The notes below the pieces were generated by a model. The model was not told the origin of the DNA, did no database searches, and saw only the letters and a program-made list of their open reading frames with translations. Positions 1 through 8,976 of a stretch of DNA of 64,000 nucleotides are shown piece by piece. A program made the position numbers and the translations under genes. The stretch lies in contig CAVRJA010000004.1 in the NCBI GenBank assembly GCA_963721405.1, forward strand, positions 682,001-746,000, read 5' to 3'. The DNA comes from JAFNAG01 sp963721405. GTDB taxonomy: Bacteria; Acidobacteriota; UBA6911. Position 1 is the first letter of the stretch. The number at the start of each line of letters is the position of its first letter.

Positions 1-573
1 GCGAAGCGCCGGTAGTTAATAGCCCCGCGCGTCAGCGCGGGGTTTGGGCACGCTGGAGAGTGAGGCCTGAAGGTCCGGCACATGCAATGCGTTTCCGGGC
101 ATTGAGTGCCGCGCCTTCGGCGCTCATTTCCACGTTATCCTGATCCCGGCCTGACGGCCGGGCCTATGGACTGCCGGCCCTTCGGGCCTTGTGAGCCCTG
201 AATCAACCGTTGGCCGCGGCCTTCAGCCCGCAACTCTTGTATCGACTCCAGTGCCATCCCGCCGCATGAGGGTTTTTCGCGGAATCAGCAGCAGGGGTCG
301 GCTTGGAAACCGGGCTGAAGAGGGTGTCCAACGGTTGAGATGCGAGCCGGGATGAGGCGCGAAGCGCCGGCATTGATTAACCCCGCGCGTCAGCGCGGGG
401 TTAAGGCATGCCCGAGTATGAGGCCTGAAGGTCCGGCACATGCAATGCACTCCCGGGTAATTTGTGCCGCGCCTTCGGCGCTCATTACCACGCCATTCCA
501 TTCCCGGCCTTACGGCCGGGCCTATTCACTGCCGGCCCTTCGGGCCTGGAGCCCGCGCTGAATTAACCGTTGG
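1..573. repeat. Two direct copies of a ~214-bp multi-hairpin intergenic element
   Basis: Bases 1-213 and 359-573 are near-identical direct copies with the same order of short GC palindromes: GCGAAGCGC, CCCCGCGCGTCAGCGCGGGG, a GCGCC-TTC-GGCGC stem, CCCGGCCTNACGGCCGGG and GGCCC-TTC-GGGCC. Both end in AATYAACCGTTGG. The 145-bp spacer holds an inverted copy of that end motif (CCAACGGTTGA, 328-338). The first copy may begin left of the window. No coding potential was seen. This is an unclassified structured repeat; a transposase-dependent REP/BIME-type element is an inference only. Confidence 0.75.
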
Positions 574-634
574 ACAGCCTCTGAAGCCCGGAGCCACATG
601 AATGCAGCGCTTCAAGTTGCCGGGGAGCCCTTCC

Positions 635-802
635 CCTGGACCTGGACCTAGTCCTAGACCTGGACTTGGACGTGGACCTGGACCTAGGACCGTACCGTTC
701 GCTCATTCCTTTATGAGCGTGCAACTTAGAAGCGCGGCTGCCTGTCTTGCCACTTCGAGGACTAAGTCCAGGTCTAAGTCCAAGTCCAGGTCGAAGATGG
801 AC
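635..802. repeat. Degenerate hexamer inverted-repeat element A
   Basis: Arm 1 (635-690) is a run of six-base units close to CCTGGA with variants such as CCTAGA, CTTGGA and CGTGGA. Arm 2 (759-802) is the same kind of run on the other strand (TCCAGG, TCTAAG, TCCAAG). A 68-bp unrelated spacer separates them. Transcribed, the arms could fold into a long imperfect hairpin. The same architecture recurs at 42086-42232 (same hexamer family) and 13699-13769 (different hexamer). Confidence 0.75.
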
Positions 803-833
803 AGTCCGTGATTTGTGCAGCCTGCCGGCGGAT

Positions 834-3800
834 TCACCAATTCAGACCGAGCCTGGCCAATTCGGAGCGCAGTTCGGCGAGGTTCCACTCGAAGATGCGG
901 TAACCGCTGTCGAGCAGCCAAAGCCGATTTCCGTCGCGGCTGAGGCAGGCGCTCTGCACAGGAAGGGCAATGGGGGGCTTGAGCGTCACCAATTCGCGGC
1001 AATCAGGGAAACTGAGCAGCCTGAATGTCTCGCGTTCGTGCCGGGCTGCTATAAACTTGCCGTCGCCCGAGAAAGCGACCTCTGCGGGATCGCCGCTGTC
1101 GAGTCGCGCGTTCCAGGAGGCGCCCGGTTGCCAGTTGGCTGTTCTCCACGTGCGGTAGCCGCCCTCGATGCCCGCCACGAGCCACTCGCCATCAGGGGAA
1201 AACCAAACGTGCGAGGGATTATGAGCAGTGAGTGTTGAGATTACGCGGCCGGACTTGAAATCCTTGACGATTATGGAATCGCGAACAGAGTCGATGACGG
1301 CAGCCCAGCGGTCGTTTTCGCCGGCTGCCGGGCCCCGTGGAATGCCGGGATCCGAGACGGGCAGGGCGTGCGCGGGATTCTGTCTTTGCTTGAGTTGCAG
1401 GGTATCACCTGCGGAATTGACCCATGTCCGCCCGCTGTCGAGTGCGCTTAAGATGGTAGCATTCTGATTTCGTATCAGGAGCGTTTCCGCACCCCATCTG
1501 GCCGCAAGCTTTCCGGCGGCCGGATCTGAATCCAGGAAGATCGAGCGGCGGAAAACACCCTGCCCCGAACGGCTATAGAGGATGGCCTGCCCGGTAGAAT
1601 CGAAAAAGGCATTCCTGACTCTCTCGGATTTTACGAAATCCAGATTTGCCACCTCCTCGCCGCGCCACGCGTCGTAGAGCCGGGGCATGGGTGTGGCGGC
1701 CATCAGCAATCTGCCGTCCGCGCTGAGCGCGAGGCCATGCGAGTTCGTCCTGAAAGCGGTGGGTGTGGAGGCGAACTCGCGGAAAACCCGCTCCGGCGCC
1801 AATTCGAGCACGCTCAATTCGCCATCCTTGGGGGAGGTCGTGAGACTTCTGCCATCGCGCGAGAACTGCATGACGCGGTGCCGTCCGACGCCGGTCACGA
1901 GATCGGCTCCGGTGCGTGCATCCCAAAACCGCAAGACCCAATCCTGCCCTATGGAGACAATCGAGTGCCCGATTGGTGCGAATTCGAACTGGCGCGGGTA
2001 CAGCAAGTGCTGCGAGTAAATCAGCCGGATCTGGCCGCTTCGGGCCGAGATCACGCGTACGCCTTTGCCGTCGTCAGCCGCCACGGCGATGTCTTTGCCG
2101 TCCGGACTCCAGGCAACCCACGGCACTGTCTTCTGCAGGGGATGTGTCCAGAGCAGCCTGGGAGTTCCGGTGCAGCGCCAGAGTTCGACTCCTCCCGGGT
2201 CGCGAACAACCGCCAGCCTCTCACCGGTGGGGTCGAACCGGAGGTAGATCGCGCGTGCTTTGGAGGAAACAAGGCTGCGGCGGGCTGTGCCGTCCAATCC
2301 CTGCAAAAACAAGCCCGCATCCGGGACGAAACCGGCTACCGTCTTTCCGTCCGGATGGAACCCGGCAACCGGTGGCTGGTCGACGGAGCCCTTCCAGCGA
2401 AGCTTTGGACTCCTTTCGTCCAGAGCCCACACTTCGAGCGTGTAGTCGTTCAAGAGCGCCGCCACATGCCGGTCGTCGGGGCTGAGCACGAACCAGCGCG
2501 CCGGTTTCTCCAGGGAACCGGGAAATCCCGCGAGGAGTGCCTGATTCCGGGTGGCCCGATGGGAGAATCCCCCGGCTGGTTCGGGGGCAACATAGCTCTG
2601 CAAATCCGACGAGAAGACTATGGAGCTGCCGGCCTCGCCCACCTGAGCACGGAAGCGGAGGATCTCGCGCAAATCGGGCCGGGCCAGCGCGGCTGCCGCC
2701 TCGTTGCGCAACTCCACGGATGGGCCAATCCTCGCGGCACGGGCAAGAATCTCGATCGCTTCCGACCGCTGGCCCATTTTGCGGGCAGCTCCGATGGCGT
2801 GGACTTCCGCGAGCAGGTTGGCGCGCAAATTCTGCTGGGCATCGAGCTGAGCGTTCCTTGCGGTGCTCTGAGCTGCACGGACTGCATGATCGCTTTGCCA
2901 CAACGTAACGCCGCCGCCGAGCAACAAAAGCAAGAACATTCCCAGAATTGCGCCATACGAAGGATTGCGCCGCGCCCATCTCCAGGCCCGCTCGGCGTAC
3001 GACACGGGTCGCGCTGAGATCGGGACTCCTGCCAGCCATCGCCGCAAGTCCTCCGCCAACTCCCGGGTTGACGCGAAACGGCGCTGCGGTTCCTTGGCGA
3101 GGCACTTCAGACAGATCACTCCCAGGTCGCGGGGAACGCATCCGGGCAGGGGAGGCGGCTCTTCCTCGGCGATCTTTCTCAAAAGCACAGGAAGGTCCTC
3201 GGCTTCGAAAGGAAGCCTGCGCGCCAGCAACTCGTACAGGATGGCCCCGAGGCTGTAAATATCGCTCGCAGTCGTCGCCTGCCGGGCACTGTGTGCGGCC
3301 ACTTCCGGAGCCAGATAGCTCGGCGTTCCGAAAATATCCGCGGTACGCGTCAGCTCCCGGTCTCCGATGGCGAATTTTGCCAGGCCGAAATCGCTCAGGT
3401 AGACGCGTCCGGCCTGATCGAAGAGGATGTTTCCCGGTTTCAGATCCCGGTGGAGCACACCCCGTTCATGGGCGAACTGCACCGCGTCCGCCATGCCCGT
3501 AATCAGCGTCGCGATTTCCCGGAAGTTGCCATAATATTCGGATGCTCTCAGGGCAAGCGATCCCCTTGAGGCGTATTTCATGGCAAAAAACGGCATGCCG
3601 TCGTACTCGCCTGCCTGGTAGACCGGAAGGATTGACTGGTGCTCCAGGCTGCAGATCGCGAGTATCTCCGTGCGGAACCGCTCCCGCAGCTCGGCCGAAC
3701 CCACCTGGTGCGGCAACAGCATCTTGAGCGCGACTTCCCGCAACGGGTTCAGTTGTTGCGCGCGATAGACGATCCCCATCCCGCCGCGCGAGATCTCCTC

Positions 3801-4022
3801 CAGCACATGGTACCCGGGAATCTGGAGCAGGCCGGGATTGGCAACGCCGATCGGAGTTGGTCGGGGGCCGTCAGGGATGTCGTCTGAAAGAGAAGCCCAG
3901 ATGCAGGCCGGACAGAGTCCGTCGAGGTAGTTTTCCTCGAGTTTGAGATGGCAGCTGGGGCATTGAAACAGGCTGCCTTGATTCCCAACATCGCTGACCA
4001 TCCTGGAGGTATTCTCCAGCAT
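834..4022 (-). CDS. Membrane Ser/Thr protein kinase with zinc ribbon and WD40-like propeller
   Basis: A 1062-residue Hanks-type kinase. The N-terminus has a C-x2-C/C-x2-C ribbon (Cys21, 24, 37, 40). The kinase domain follows, with the glycine loop RGGMGIVYRA, the VALK lysine near residue 100, HRDLKPGN, DFGLAK and the GTPSYLAPE activation segment. One hydrophobic segment (YGAILGMFLLLLLGGG) then puts the C-terminal half, a WD40/YncE-like propeller, on the far side of the inner membrane. I start at the ATG at 4022 because GGGGGA lies just upstream and the sequence beyond (to 4247) is AT-rich and unlike protein. It is divergent from an ECF-like sigma gene, a pairing common in Acidobacteriota and Planctomycetes. 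The ligand or interaction of the propeller is unknown. Confidence 0.9.
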   Translation of the reverse strand: MLENTSRMVSDVGNQGSLFQCPSCHLKLEENYLDGLCPACIWASLSDDIPDGPRPTPIGVANPGLLQIPGYHVLEEISRGGMGIVYRAQQLNPLREVALKMLLPHQVGSAELRERFRTEILAICSLEHQSILPVYQAGEYDGMPFFAMKYASRGSLALRASEYYGNFREIATLITGMADAVQFAHERGVLHRDLKPGNILFDQAGRVYLSDFGLAKFAIGDRELTRTADIFGTPSYLAPEVAAHSARQATTASDIYSLGAILYELLARRLPFEAEDLPVLLRKIAEEEPPPLPGCVPRDLGVICLKCLAKEPQRRFASTRELAEDLRRWLAGVPISARPVSYAERAWRWARRNPSYGAILGMFLLLLLGGGVTLWQSDHAVRAAQSTARNAQLDAQQNLRANLLAEVHAIGAARKMGQRSEAIEILARAARIGPSVELRNEAAAALARPDLREILRFRAQVGEAGSSIVFSSDLQSYVAPEPAGGFSHRATRNQALLAGFPGSLEKPARWFVLSPDDRHVAALLNDYTLEVWALDERSPKLRWKGSVDQPPVAGFHPDGKTVAGFVPDAGLFLQGLDGTARRSLVSSKARAIYLRFDPTGERLAVVRDPGGVELWRCTGTPRLLWTHPLQKTVPWVAWSPDGKDIAVAADDGKGVRVISARSGQIRLIYSQHLLYPRQFEFAPIGHSIVSIGQDWVLRFWDARTGADLVTGVGRHRVMQFSRDGRSLTTSPKDGELSVLELAPERVFREFASTPTAFRTNSHGLALSADGRLLMAATPMPRLYDAWRGEEVANLDFVKSERVRNAFFDSTGQAILYSRSGQGVFRRSIFLDSDPAAGKLAARWGAETLLIRNQNATILSALDSGRTWVNSAGDTLQLKQRQNPAHALPVSDPGIPRGPAAGENDRWAAVIDSVRDSIIVKDFKSGRVISTLTAHNPSHVWFSPDGEWLVAGIEGGYRTWRTANWQPGASWNARLDSGDPAEVAFSGDGKFIAARHERETFRLLSFPDCRELVTLKPPIALPVQSACLSRDGNRLWLLDSGYRIFEWNLAELRSELARLGLNW

Positions 4023-4345
4023 TGATCCCCCGAGCCCATGATCGCCGGCAGGAAAGCACCTTATGATAAAATCTACCAATAAGAATCTGCTTGTGCTAAT
4101 AAAACTGATGTCAATTGTTGATCCGCATTTCCATCCGGGCTTCCCTGCGAAGCAGTGCGGATGGGTATTGATGAAGGTCTGCGACGGGGGACTCCACAGG
4201 CTCATCAGAGAGTTAGCCGGGGAGACCGGCCGCAAGGCGCTGGACATTTGCGGCTCCGCGGTCGTAGCAGAAACCTGATCAGTGATTCAGGTTGAGGAGG
4301 AGCGAAACATCTCCCCAGCGAAATTCGGCGGAAGGGTGTTCCGAC
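4023..4345. promoter_or_regulatory. Divergent intergenic region between kinase and sigma-factor genes
   Basis: This 323-bp gap contains an AT-rich core (about 4060-4125) in a GC-rich neighbourhood, as expected for back-to-back promoters. A TTGACA lies on the minus strand at 4109-4114, but no convincing -10 sits at 16-18 bp, so I name no promoter. A GAAGGG Shine-Dalgarno near 4331 supports the sigma-factor ATG at 4346. Confidence 0.4.
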
Positions 4346-5074
4346 ATGGATTTCCCGACAACTCATTGGAGTCTGCTCGCGCTGGCGACCTTGAATGGGA
4401 GCATCCCAAGCCGCAGGGCGTTGGAGGCGCTTTGCGGGAGCTATTGGGTGCCGGTCTATCGGTTCATCCGGTCGCGCCGAGTAACTGACCCGGATGCCCA
4501 AGACCTGACGCAGGAATTCATGCTCCATTTGATGCAGAAGTCGTTGTTCTCACGGGCCGACCCCTTGCGCGGGAAGTTCCGCTCCTTTCTGCTCGGGGCT
4601 TTAGTGCGCTTCCTTGCCGACGCGGCGGATAAGCGACAGGCTTTAAAACGCGGGGGCGACCGGCGGCACGTCAGTCTGGATACGGATGAACCGGAGGTAG
4701 GCCGGCACTCGCTCTGCACACCCGATGAGGCCCGGACGTTCGACCGCAACTGGGCACTGAGGATTCTGGAGTCCGCGCTGCAGCGACTCCACTCGGAATA
4801 CTCGGAGCAACACCGCGATGCTGCCTTCCTCACGCTCGAGCGGTTCCTGCCGGGCGCTGGCCAACTCGTTACCTACGAAGAGGCGGCGCGAAAGTTGGGC
4901 ATCTCGCTTGCCGCCCTGAAGTCCGAGGTGCATCGCCTGCGCCGCCGTCTCCGCGCTCTGGTGCGCGAAGAAGTGGCGCAAACCGTCTCGGCACCTCACG
5001 AGATCGAACCGGAGATGGCATACCTGCAGCAGGTACTCGCCGGCGCCAGCATGTCATACGACAACGAACATTGA
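4346..5074 (+). CDS. ECF-like RNA polymerase sigma factor
   Basis: A 242-residue sigma-70 family protein. Region 2 is visible as DAQDLTQEF plus the following helix. Region 4 ends in a helix-turn-helix (YEEAARKLGISLAALKSE) followed by a basic helix (VHRLRRRLRALV). Start chosen at ATG 4346 with GAAGGG nine bases upstream; the longer frame from 4292 has no ribosome-binding site. The opening motif TTHWSLL is typical of sigma factors encoded beside Ser/Thr kinases, and this gene is divergent from one. It probably directs RNA polymerase to a regulon controlled by that kinase. No anti-sigma gene is adjacent. The exact ECF group was not assigned. Confidence 0.85.
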   Translation: MDFPTTHWSLLALATLNGSIPSRRALEALCGSYWVPVYRFIRSRRVTDPDAQDLTQEFMLHLMQKSLFSRADPLRGKFRSFLLGALVRFLADAADKRQALKRGGDRRHVSLDTDEPEVGRHSLCTPDEARTFDRNWALRILESALQRLHSEYSEQHRDAAFLTLERFLPGAGQLVTYEEAARKLGISLAALKSEVHRLRRRLRALVREEVAQTVSAPHEIEPEMAYLQQVLAGASMSYDNEH

Positions 5075-5265
5075 ATCTTCGAGCCACAGGCTGCCGACTT
5101 CTCCCCGCAGTCGTGTAACTGCTTTCTGTCGCAAGACTCGAGTTCGGCCACACGGCACAGCGCCCCGGAGGCAAGTTATTCGATTGATATTTTGAGTGGA
5201 GCGGGACTACAAATGGCGGCAGGCAAAGATATTTTTCCGATATTTCAGGCTGAGGAGGTCGCCAT

Positions 5266-6651
5266 ATGAAGAAAGAACGGCGGGAGGCCCAACCGAAGGG
5301 CAGTGTGGGGCGTCGGGTATTTGTTCAAGCGGCATTGGGAACCACGGTTGCCGGAGTCTGCTCGGCCTTTCAGGGTTCCACGGCCAAACAGACTGCCAGC
5401 GCGGCAAAAGGTTATCGCGAATCCTTTGTGACGCCGATCGTGGCACGCCACCAGGTGGTGGTCGCCGGCGGCGGGCCGAGCGGTGTGATTGCAGCGCTGG
5501 CGGCGGCACGGAGCGGGGCGGACACGCTTCTTGTCGAGCGGTACGCATTCCTGGGCGGCAACGGCACGGCCGGGCTGATGACCTGTTACAACGGCTTCCG
5601 CAACCAGAGGGCGCCGGAGGCTCTCCAGACCGTGAAGGGCATCCCGGCCGAGTACATCGCCGAGATTGTCAGGCTGGGAGGGGTCGCCGATAGCGACACT
5701 TACGAAAGATCGATTCAGCATGATGTCACGAAAGGGGATATTCCCTATACGGTCCCGTTTTCTGCCGAGGCAGCCAAGGTCGCCTGCCTGAATCTCCTCA
5801 AGAAGGAAGGAGTCAAGCTCCGCCTGCACAGCTGGGTGGTGGCGCCCATGACCGAAGGCTCTCGTGTGACCGGGGTCATCGTTCACTCCAAATCGGGCCG
5901 TCAGGCGATTGCCGCCGACATCGTGATCGATTGCACCGGCGACGGCGATATCGCGGCAGCGGCCGGCGCGCCGTTCATGAGTCCTTCCGCCACAGGTGAT
6001 CGCATGGCGATGAGCTTGATGTATGCCTTGGGTGGGGTGCCTTCATCAATCCAGGGCCCGTTTGGCGGCATGCGCAAAGGCGACCACGTGGTTCGGTGGG
6101 GACCTCGCATCGCAGGCGACGGCACGGACGTCGAGACACTCACGAAGGCGGAGGTCGATGCGCGATTGAAGCTCTGGGATGACGTCCAGGCGCTGCGGAA
6201 GAAATCGGGAGAGTCGATCTATCTATCCCAGACCGCCACCACGATTGGTGTGAGGGAAACACGGCGGGTGATTGGCGAATATACCGTCACCGAAAAAGAT
6301 GCCGTCGAAGGCACGCGTTTCCCTGACGTGATCGCCATCAGTTCGAATCCCATGCCCGAGTATCATGGCCAGAGATATTTCTTCAAGCACGAGGGTTTCA
6401 GCATCCCCTATCGTGCGCTCGTACCCAAGAAGGTGGAGGGCTTAGTCCTGTCCGGGCGGTGCATCTCATGCGAGCAGGGACCGTTCCAGTCGGCGCGCTC
6501 GATGGCGCCGGCGATGGCCATAGGTCACGCCTCGGGCTGTGCCGCAGCGCTTGCCGCGACGAAAGGCGTCGCCCCGCGCAAGCTCGACGTCAAGGAGCTT
6601 CAGACGCTGCTCAAGAGCCAGAACGCGGAACTGGGCGCAATCTCCGCCTGA
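5266..6651 (+). CDS. Tat-exported FAD-dependent oxidoreductase
   Basis: A 461-residue flavoprotein with a twin-arginine signal (GRRVFVQAA, residues 15-24) and a dinucleotide-binding fold at residues ~65-90 (VVVAGGGPSGVIAA, then acidic LLVE at the end of the second strand). The C-terminal half has LVLSGRCIS and an Ala/Gly-rich helix typical of the FAD_oxidored family. The ATG is preceded by TGAGGAGG. The 114-bp gap to the GH127 gene allows joint expression, which hints at oxidation of a sugar or sugar-derived substrate in the periplasm. The substrate cannot be read from the sequence. Confidence 0.8.
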   Translation: MKKERREAQPKGSVGRRVFVQAALGTTVAGVCSAFQGSTAKQTASAAKGYRESFVTPIVARHQVVVAGGGPSGVIAALAAARSGADTLLVERYAFLGGNGTAGLMTCYNGFRNQRAPEALQTVKGIPAEYIAEIVRLGGVADSDTYERSIQHDVTKGDIPYTVPFSAEAAKVACLNLLKKEGVKLRLHSWVVAPMTEGSRVTGVIVHSKSGRQAIAADIVIDCTGDGDIAAAAGAPFMSPSATGDRMAMSLMYALGGVPSSIQGPFGGMRKGDHVVRWGPRIAGDGTDVETLTKAEVDARLKLWDDVQALRKKSGESIYLSQTATTIGVRETRRVIGEYTVTEKDAVEGTRFPDVIAISSNPMPEYHGQRYFFKHEGFSIPYRALVPKKVEGLVLSGRCISCEQGPFQSARSMAPAMAIGHASGCAAALAATKGVAPRKLDVKELQTLLKSQNAELGAISA

Positions 6652-6654
6652 AGA

Positions 6655-6760
6655 GAAGGAGGGACGGTCACCAGTGTTGCCAAACCGTCAATCTCAGCCA
6701 TGGTCAATCACGATATATACGGGGACAGAGGTGACTGTCCCTCTTGTTGCCCGAGGAAGG
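6655..6760. repeat. REP-like fragment around GGGGACAGAGGTGACTGTCC
   Basis: The gap between the oxidoreductase and GH127 genes holds AGGGACGGTCACC followed, about 60 bp later, by GGGGACAGAGGTGACTGTCC, giving overlapping inverted GGGACAGTCACC-like units. Related scraps lie at 41994-42024 (GGGACTGTCAC, GTCCC) and 44662-44688 (GACTGTCCCTC). They look like decayed copies of one short palindromic repeat family. Confidence 0.5.
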
Positions 6761-6765
6761 CACGC

Positions 6766-8703
6766 ATGAGCACCAACGTCAGACTTCGATTCGGTCTCTT
6801 GCTGATTCCCTTGTTCCTTGTGTCTGCGCGGGCCCAGGTGAAGGATTACGCTGTTCATCCGGCGCCGCTTGCCTCCGTTCACGTGAAGGACGAATTCTGG
6901 AGCCCGCGTCTGGAAACCAGCAGGAACGTCACGCTCTGGCACGTCTTCAAGCAGGCGGAAGAAGCCGGTGAGTTTGACAACTTCGCCAAGGCCGCCGGCG
7001 CCATGGAAGGCCCATTCCGGGGCTCTTCGCCCGCGCGCGACTCCGACGCCTATAAGACGATCGAAGGCGCCGCCTACATGCTCGCCGCCCACCCCGACCC
7101 GAAGATCGAAAAATACGTCGACGACCTGATCCGCAGGATCGCCGCCGCCCAGGAGCCGGACGGCTACATCTACACCGCCCGCCGCATCACCCCGCCCGAC
7201 AAAATGCCTGAAATGTCCGGACCCGAGCGCTGGACGCGCGAACGCACCAGCCACGAGACGTACGTGATGGGCCTCCTTTGCGAAGCGGGAGTCGCCTATT
7301 TCCAGAACACCGGCAAACGGGCCCTCCTCGATGTGGCCCTCAAGGCCGCCAATTTCCTGAACGCGGCTTTCGGTCCCGCAGAAAACCAGCGGCACGACGC
7401 TTCCGGCCATGAGGAAATCGAACTGGCTCTCGCCCGGCTGTACCGCGCCACCGGCGACCAGCGTTACCTGCGGCTCTCCCAATATTTCGTCGACCAGCGC
7501 GGCCGCCGCACGCCGAACTACGGCACCTACGCCCAGGACCACAAACCCGTGATCGAACAGGCCGAAGCCGTAGGACACGCGGTGCGCGCCGGTTACCTGT
7601 ACTGCGGTGTCACGGATCTCGCCGCCCTCACGGGAAACGCCGAGTACACGCAGGCCATGGACCGCATCTGGCACAACGTGGTCGACCGGCGCATGTACCT
7701 TACCGGCGGCCTGGGCGCTCAGCGCAACGGCGAAGCTTTCGGCAATGATTACCAGCTCCCCAATCTCACCGCCTACAACGAAACCTGCGCCGCCGTCGCC
7801 AACGCGTTCTGGCAGCAGCGCATGTTCCTGCTGCACCGCGACGCCCAATACATCGATGTGCTCGAGAGAGTGCTCTACAACGGGTTTCTCGGCGGCGTCT
7901 CGCTCAGCGGAGACCGCTTCTTCTATACCAACGCGCTCGAATCCGACGGCGCACGCTCGCGGTCGGCGCGCATGCCGTGGTTCACCTGGCCCTGCTGCCC
8001 GACCAATATCGTTCGCCTCATGCCGTCCATTCCGGGTTACATCTATGCCACGGCCGCCGATACGGTCTACGTCAACCTGTTCATCGGGGGAAGCGCCGAC
8101 CTCAAACTGGGTGAAGGCGCCAAAGCCAGGGCGCTCCGCATCACCCAGCAGACTCGCTATCCATGGGATGGCAGCATCAAGATCGAAGTCTTGCCAGCCG
8201 CCGCGTCAGACTTTACGCTGAATCTCCGCATCCCGGGTTGGGCGCGGGGCAAGCCGGTGCCCGGCGACCTGTACCGCTACGCCGAAAATGAGGTCCCGGC
8301 AATCACGTTGAAGGTGAACGGCAAGCCCGTGCCGCCCGCGCTGGAAAAAGGGTATGCCGTGCTCCGTAGGACCTGGAAAACCGGCGACACGATCGAGCTC
8401 AATCTCCCCATGCCGGTCCATCGGGTGTTGGCCAACGACGCCGTGGAAGCAGATCGCGGACGGATCGCACTGGAGCGCGGCCCGCTGGTCTACTGCGTCG
8501 AAGGCATCGACAATGGCGGGCGGGCACGCAACCTGGTGATTTCTCCCGACTCCGAGCTCGTGGCCGAATATCGCAAGGACCTCCTGGGCGGTGTCACCGT
8601 GATCCGCGCCCGGCGCGGCGGCGAACAGGTGACCGCAATTCCCTTTTATGCCTGGTCCAATCGCGGGGACGGCGAAATGTGCATGTGGCTCCCGGCCAGG
8701 TAA
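6766..8703 (+). CDS. GH127 family beta-L-arabinofuranosidase, secreted
   Basis: A 645-residue protein with a Sec signal (hydrophobic LLLIPLFLVSARAQ, residues ~10-24), so a periplasmic or surface enzyme. It has the GH127 (former DUF1680) hallmark residues: Glu339-Thr-Cys341 in YNETCAAVANAF and the Cys410-Cys411 pair in WPCCPTN. This spacing matches the zinc-thiolate site of characterised GH127 enzymes (Glu338, Cys340, Cys417, Cys418), where the first Cys of the pair is the nucleophile. The fold is an (alpha/alpha)6 barrel with a C-terminal beta domain. Start is ATG 6766 after GAGGAAGG. The expected reaction is release of L-arabinofuranose from plant arabinan or arabinogalactan chains. Confidence 0.92.
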   Translation: MSTNVRLRFGLLLIPLFLVSARAQVKDYAVHPAPLASVHVKDEFWSPRLETSRNVTLWHVFKQAEEAGEFDNFAKAAGAMEGPFRGSSPARDSDAYKTIEGAAYMLAAHPDPKIEKYVDDLIRRIAAAQEPDGYIYTARRITPPDKMPEMSGPERWTRERTSHETYVMGLLCEAGVAYFQNTGKRALLDVALKAANFLNAAFGPAENQRHDASGHEEIELALARLYRATGDQRYLRLSQYFVDQRGRRTPNYGTYAQDHKPVIEQAEAVGHAVRAGYLYCGVTDLAALTGNAEYTQAMDRIWHNVVDRRMYLTGGLGAQRNGEAFGNDYQLPNLTAYNETCAAVANAFWQQRMFLLHRDAQYIDVLERVLYNGFLGGVSLSGDRFFYTNALESDGARSRSARMPWFTWPCCPTNIVRLMPSIPGYIYATAADTVYVNLFIGGSADLKLGEGAKARALRITQQTRYPWDGSIKIEVLPAAASDFTLNLRIPGWARGKPVPGDLYRYAENEVPAITLKVNGKPVPPALEKGYAVLRRTWKTGDTIELNLPMPVHRVLANDAVEADRGRIALERGPLVYCVEGIDNGGRARNLVISPDSELVAEYRKDLLGGVTVIRARRGGEQVTAIPFYAWSNRGDGEMCMWLPAR

Positions 8704-8881
8704 CCTCTGGAATAAAGGAGCCACGAAACACTACAATGTTTTCGGTGCGAGATCCATATCCCCTGCTTCCAAACTACGTGCCTCGGTGACCGCCCCCTGA
8801 ATGTAGTGAAGACCTTCGGGGTGCCTCTATTGAAAACAAAGAGCGTACCGGCTCGATCCCCTCTCGACTGCGAAAAGCGGG

Positions 8882-8974
8882 CTAAATGCCGGCCGTCCCC
8901 GGCGCTGGCCTGCCGCCGACATAGAAATCCGCAGCTGCGAGCGCCTGCAAAGGCAGATGTCGGACCTCCTGCAT
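8882..8974 (-). CDS. Possible 30-residue ORF directly behind the metallopeptidase gene
   Basis: The ATG lies two bases after the stop codon of the metallopeptidase gene, with AGGTGA overlapping that stop as a possible ribosome-binding site. The 30-residue product (starts MQEVRHLPLQ, ends GTAGI) has no family I recognise. It could be a real small partner or chance. The rest of the 8704-8971 gap shows no other feature. Confidence 0.25.
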   Translation of the reverse strand: MQEVRHLPLQALAAADFYVGGRPAPGTAGI

Positions 8975-8976
8975 GG

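Noticed and set aside
635..802. CRISPR array or coding Ser/Lys-repeat protein
   Set aside because: The units are six bases with no spacers, arms are inverted, and the frames across it give only low-complexity peptides without a ribosome-binding site.
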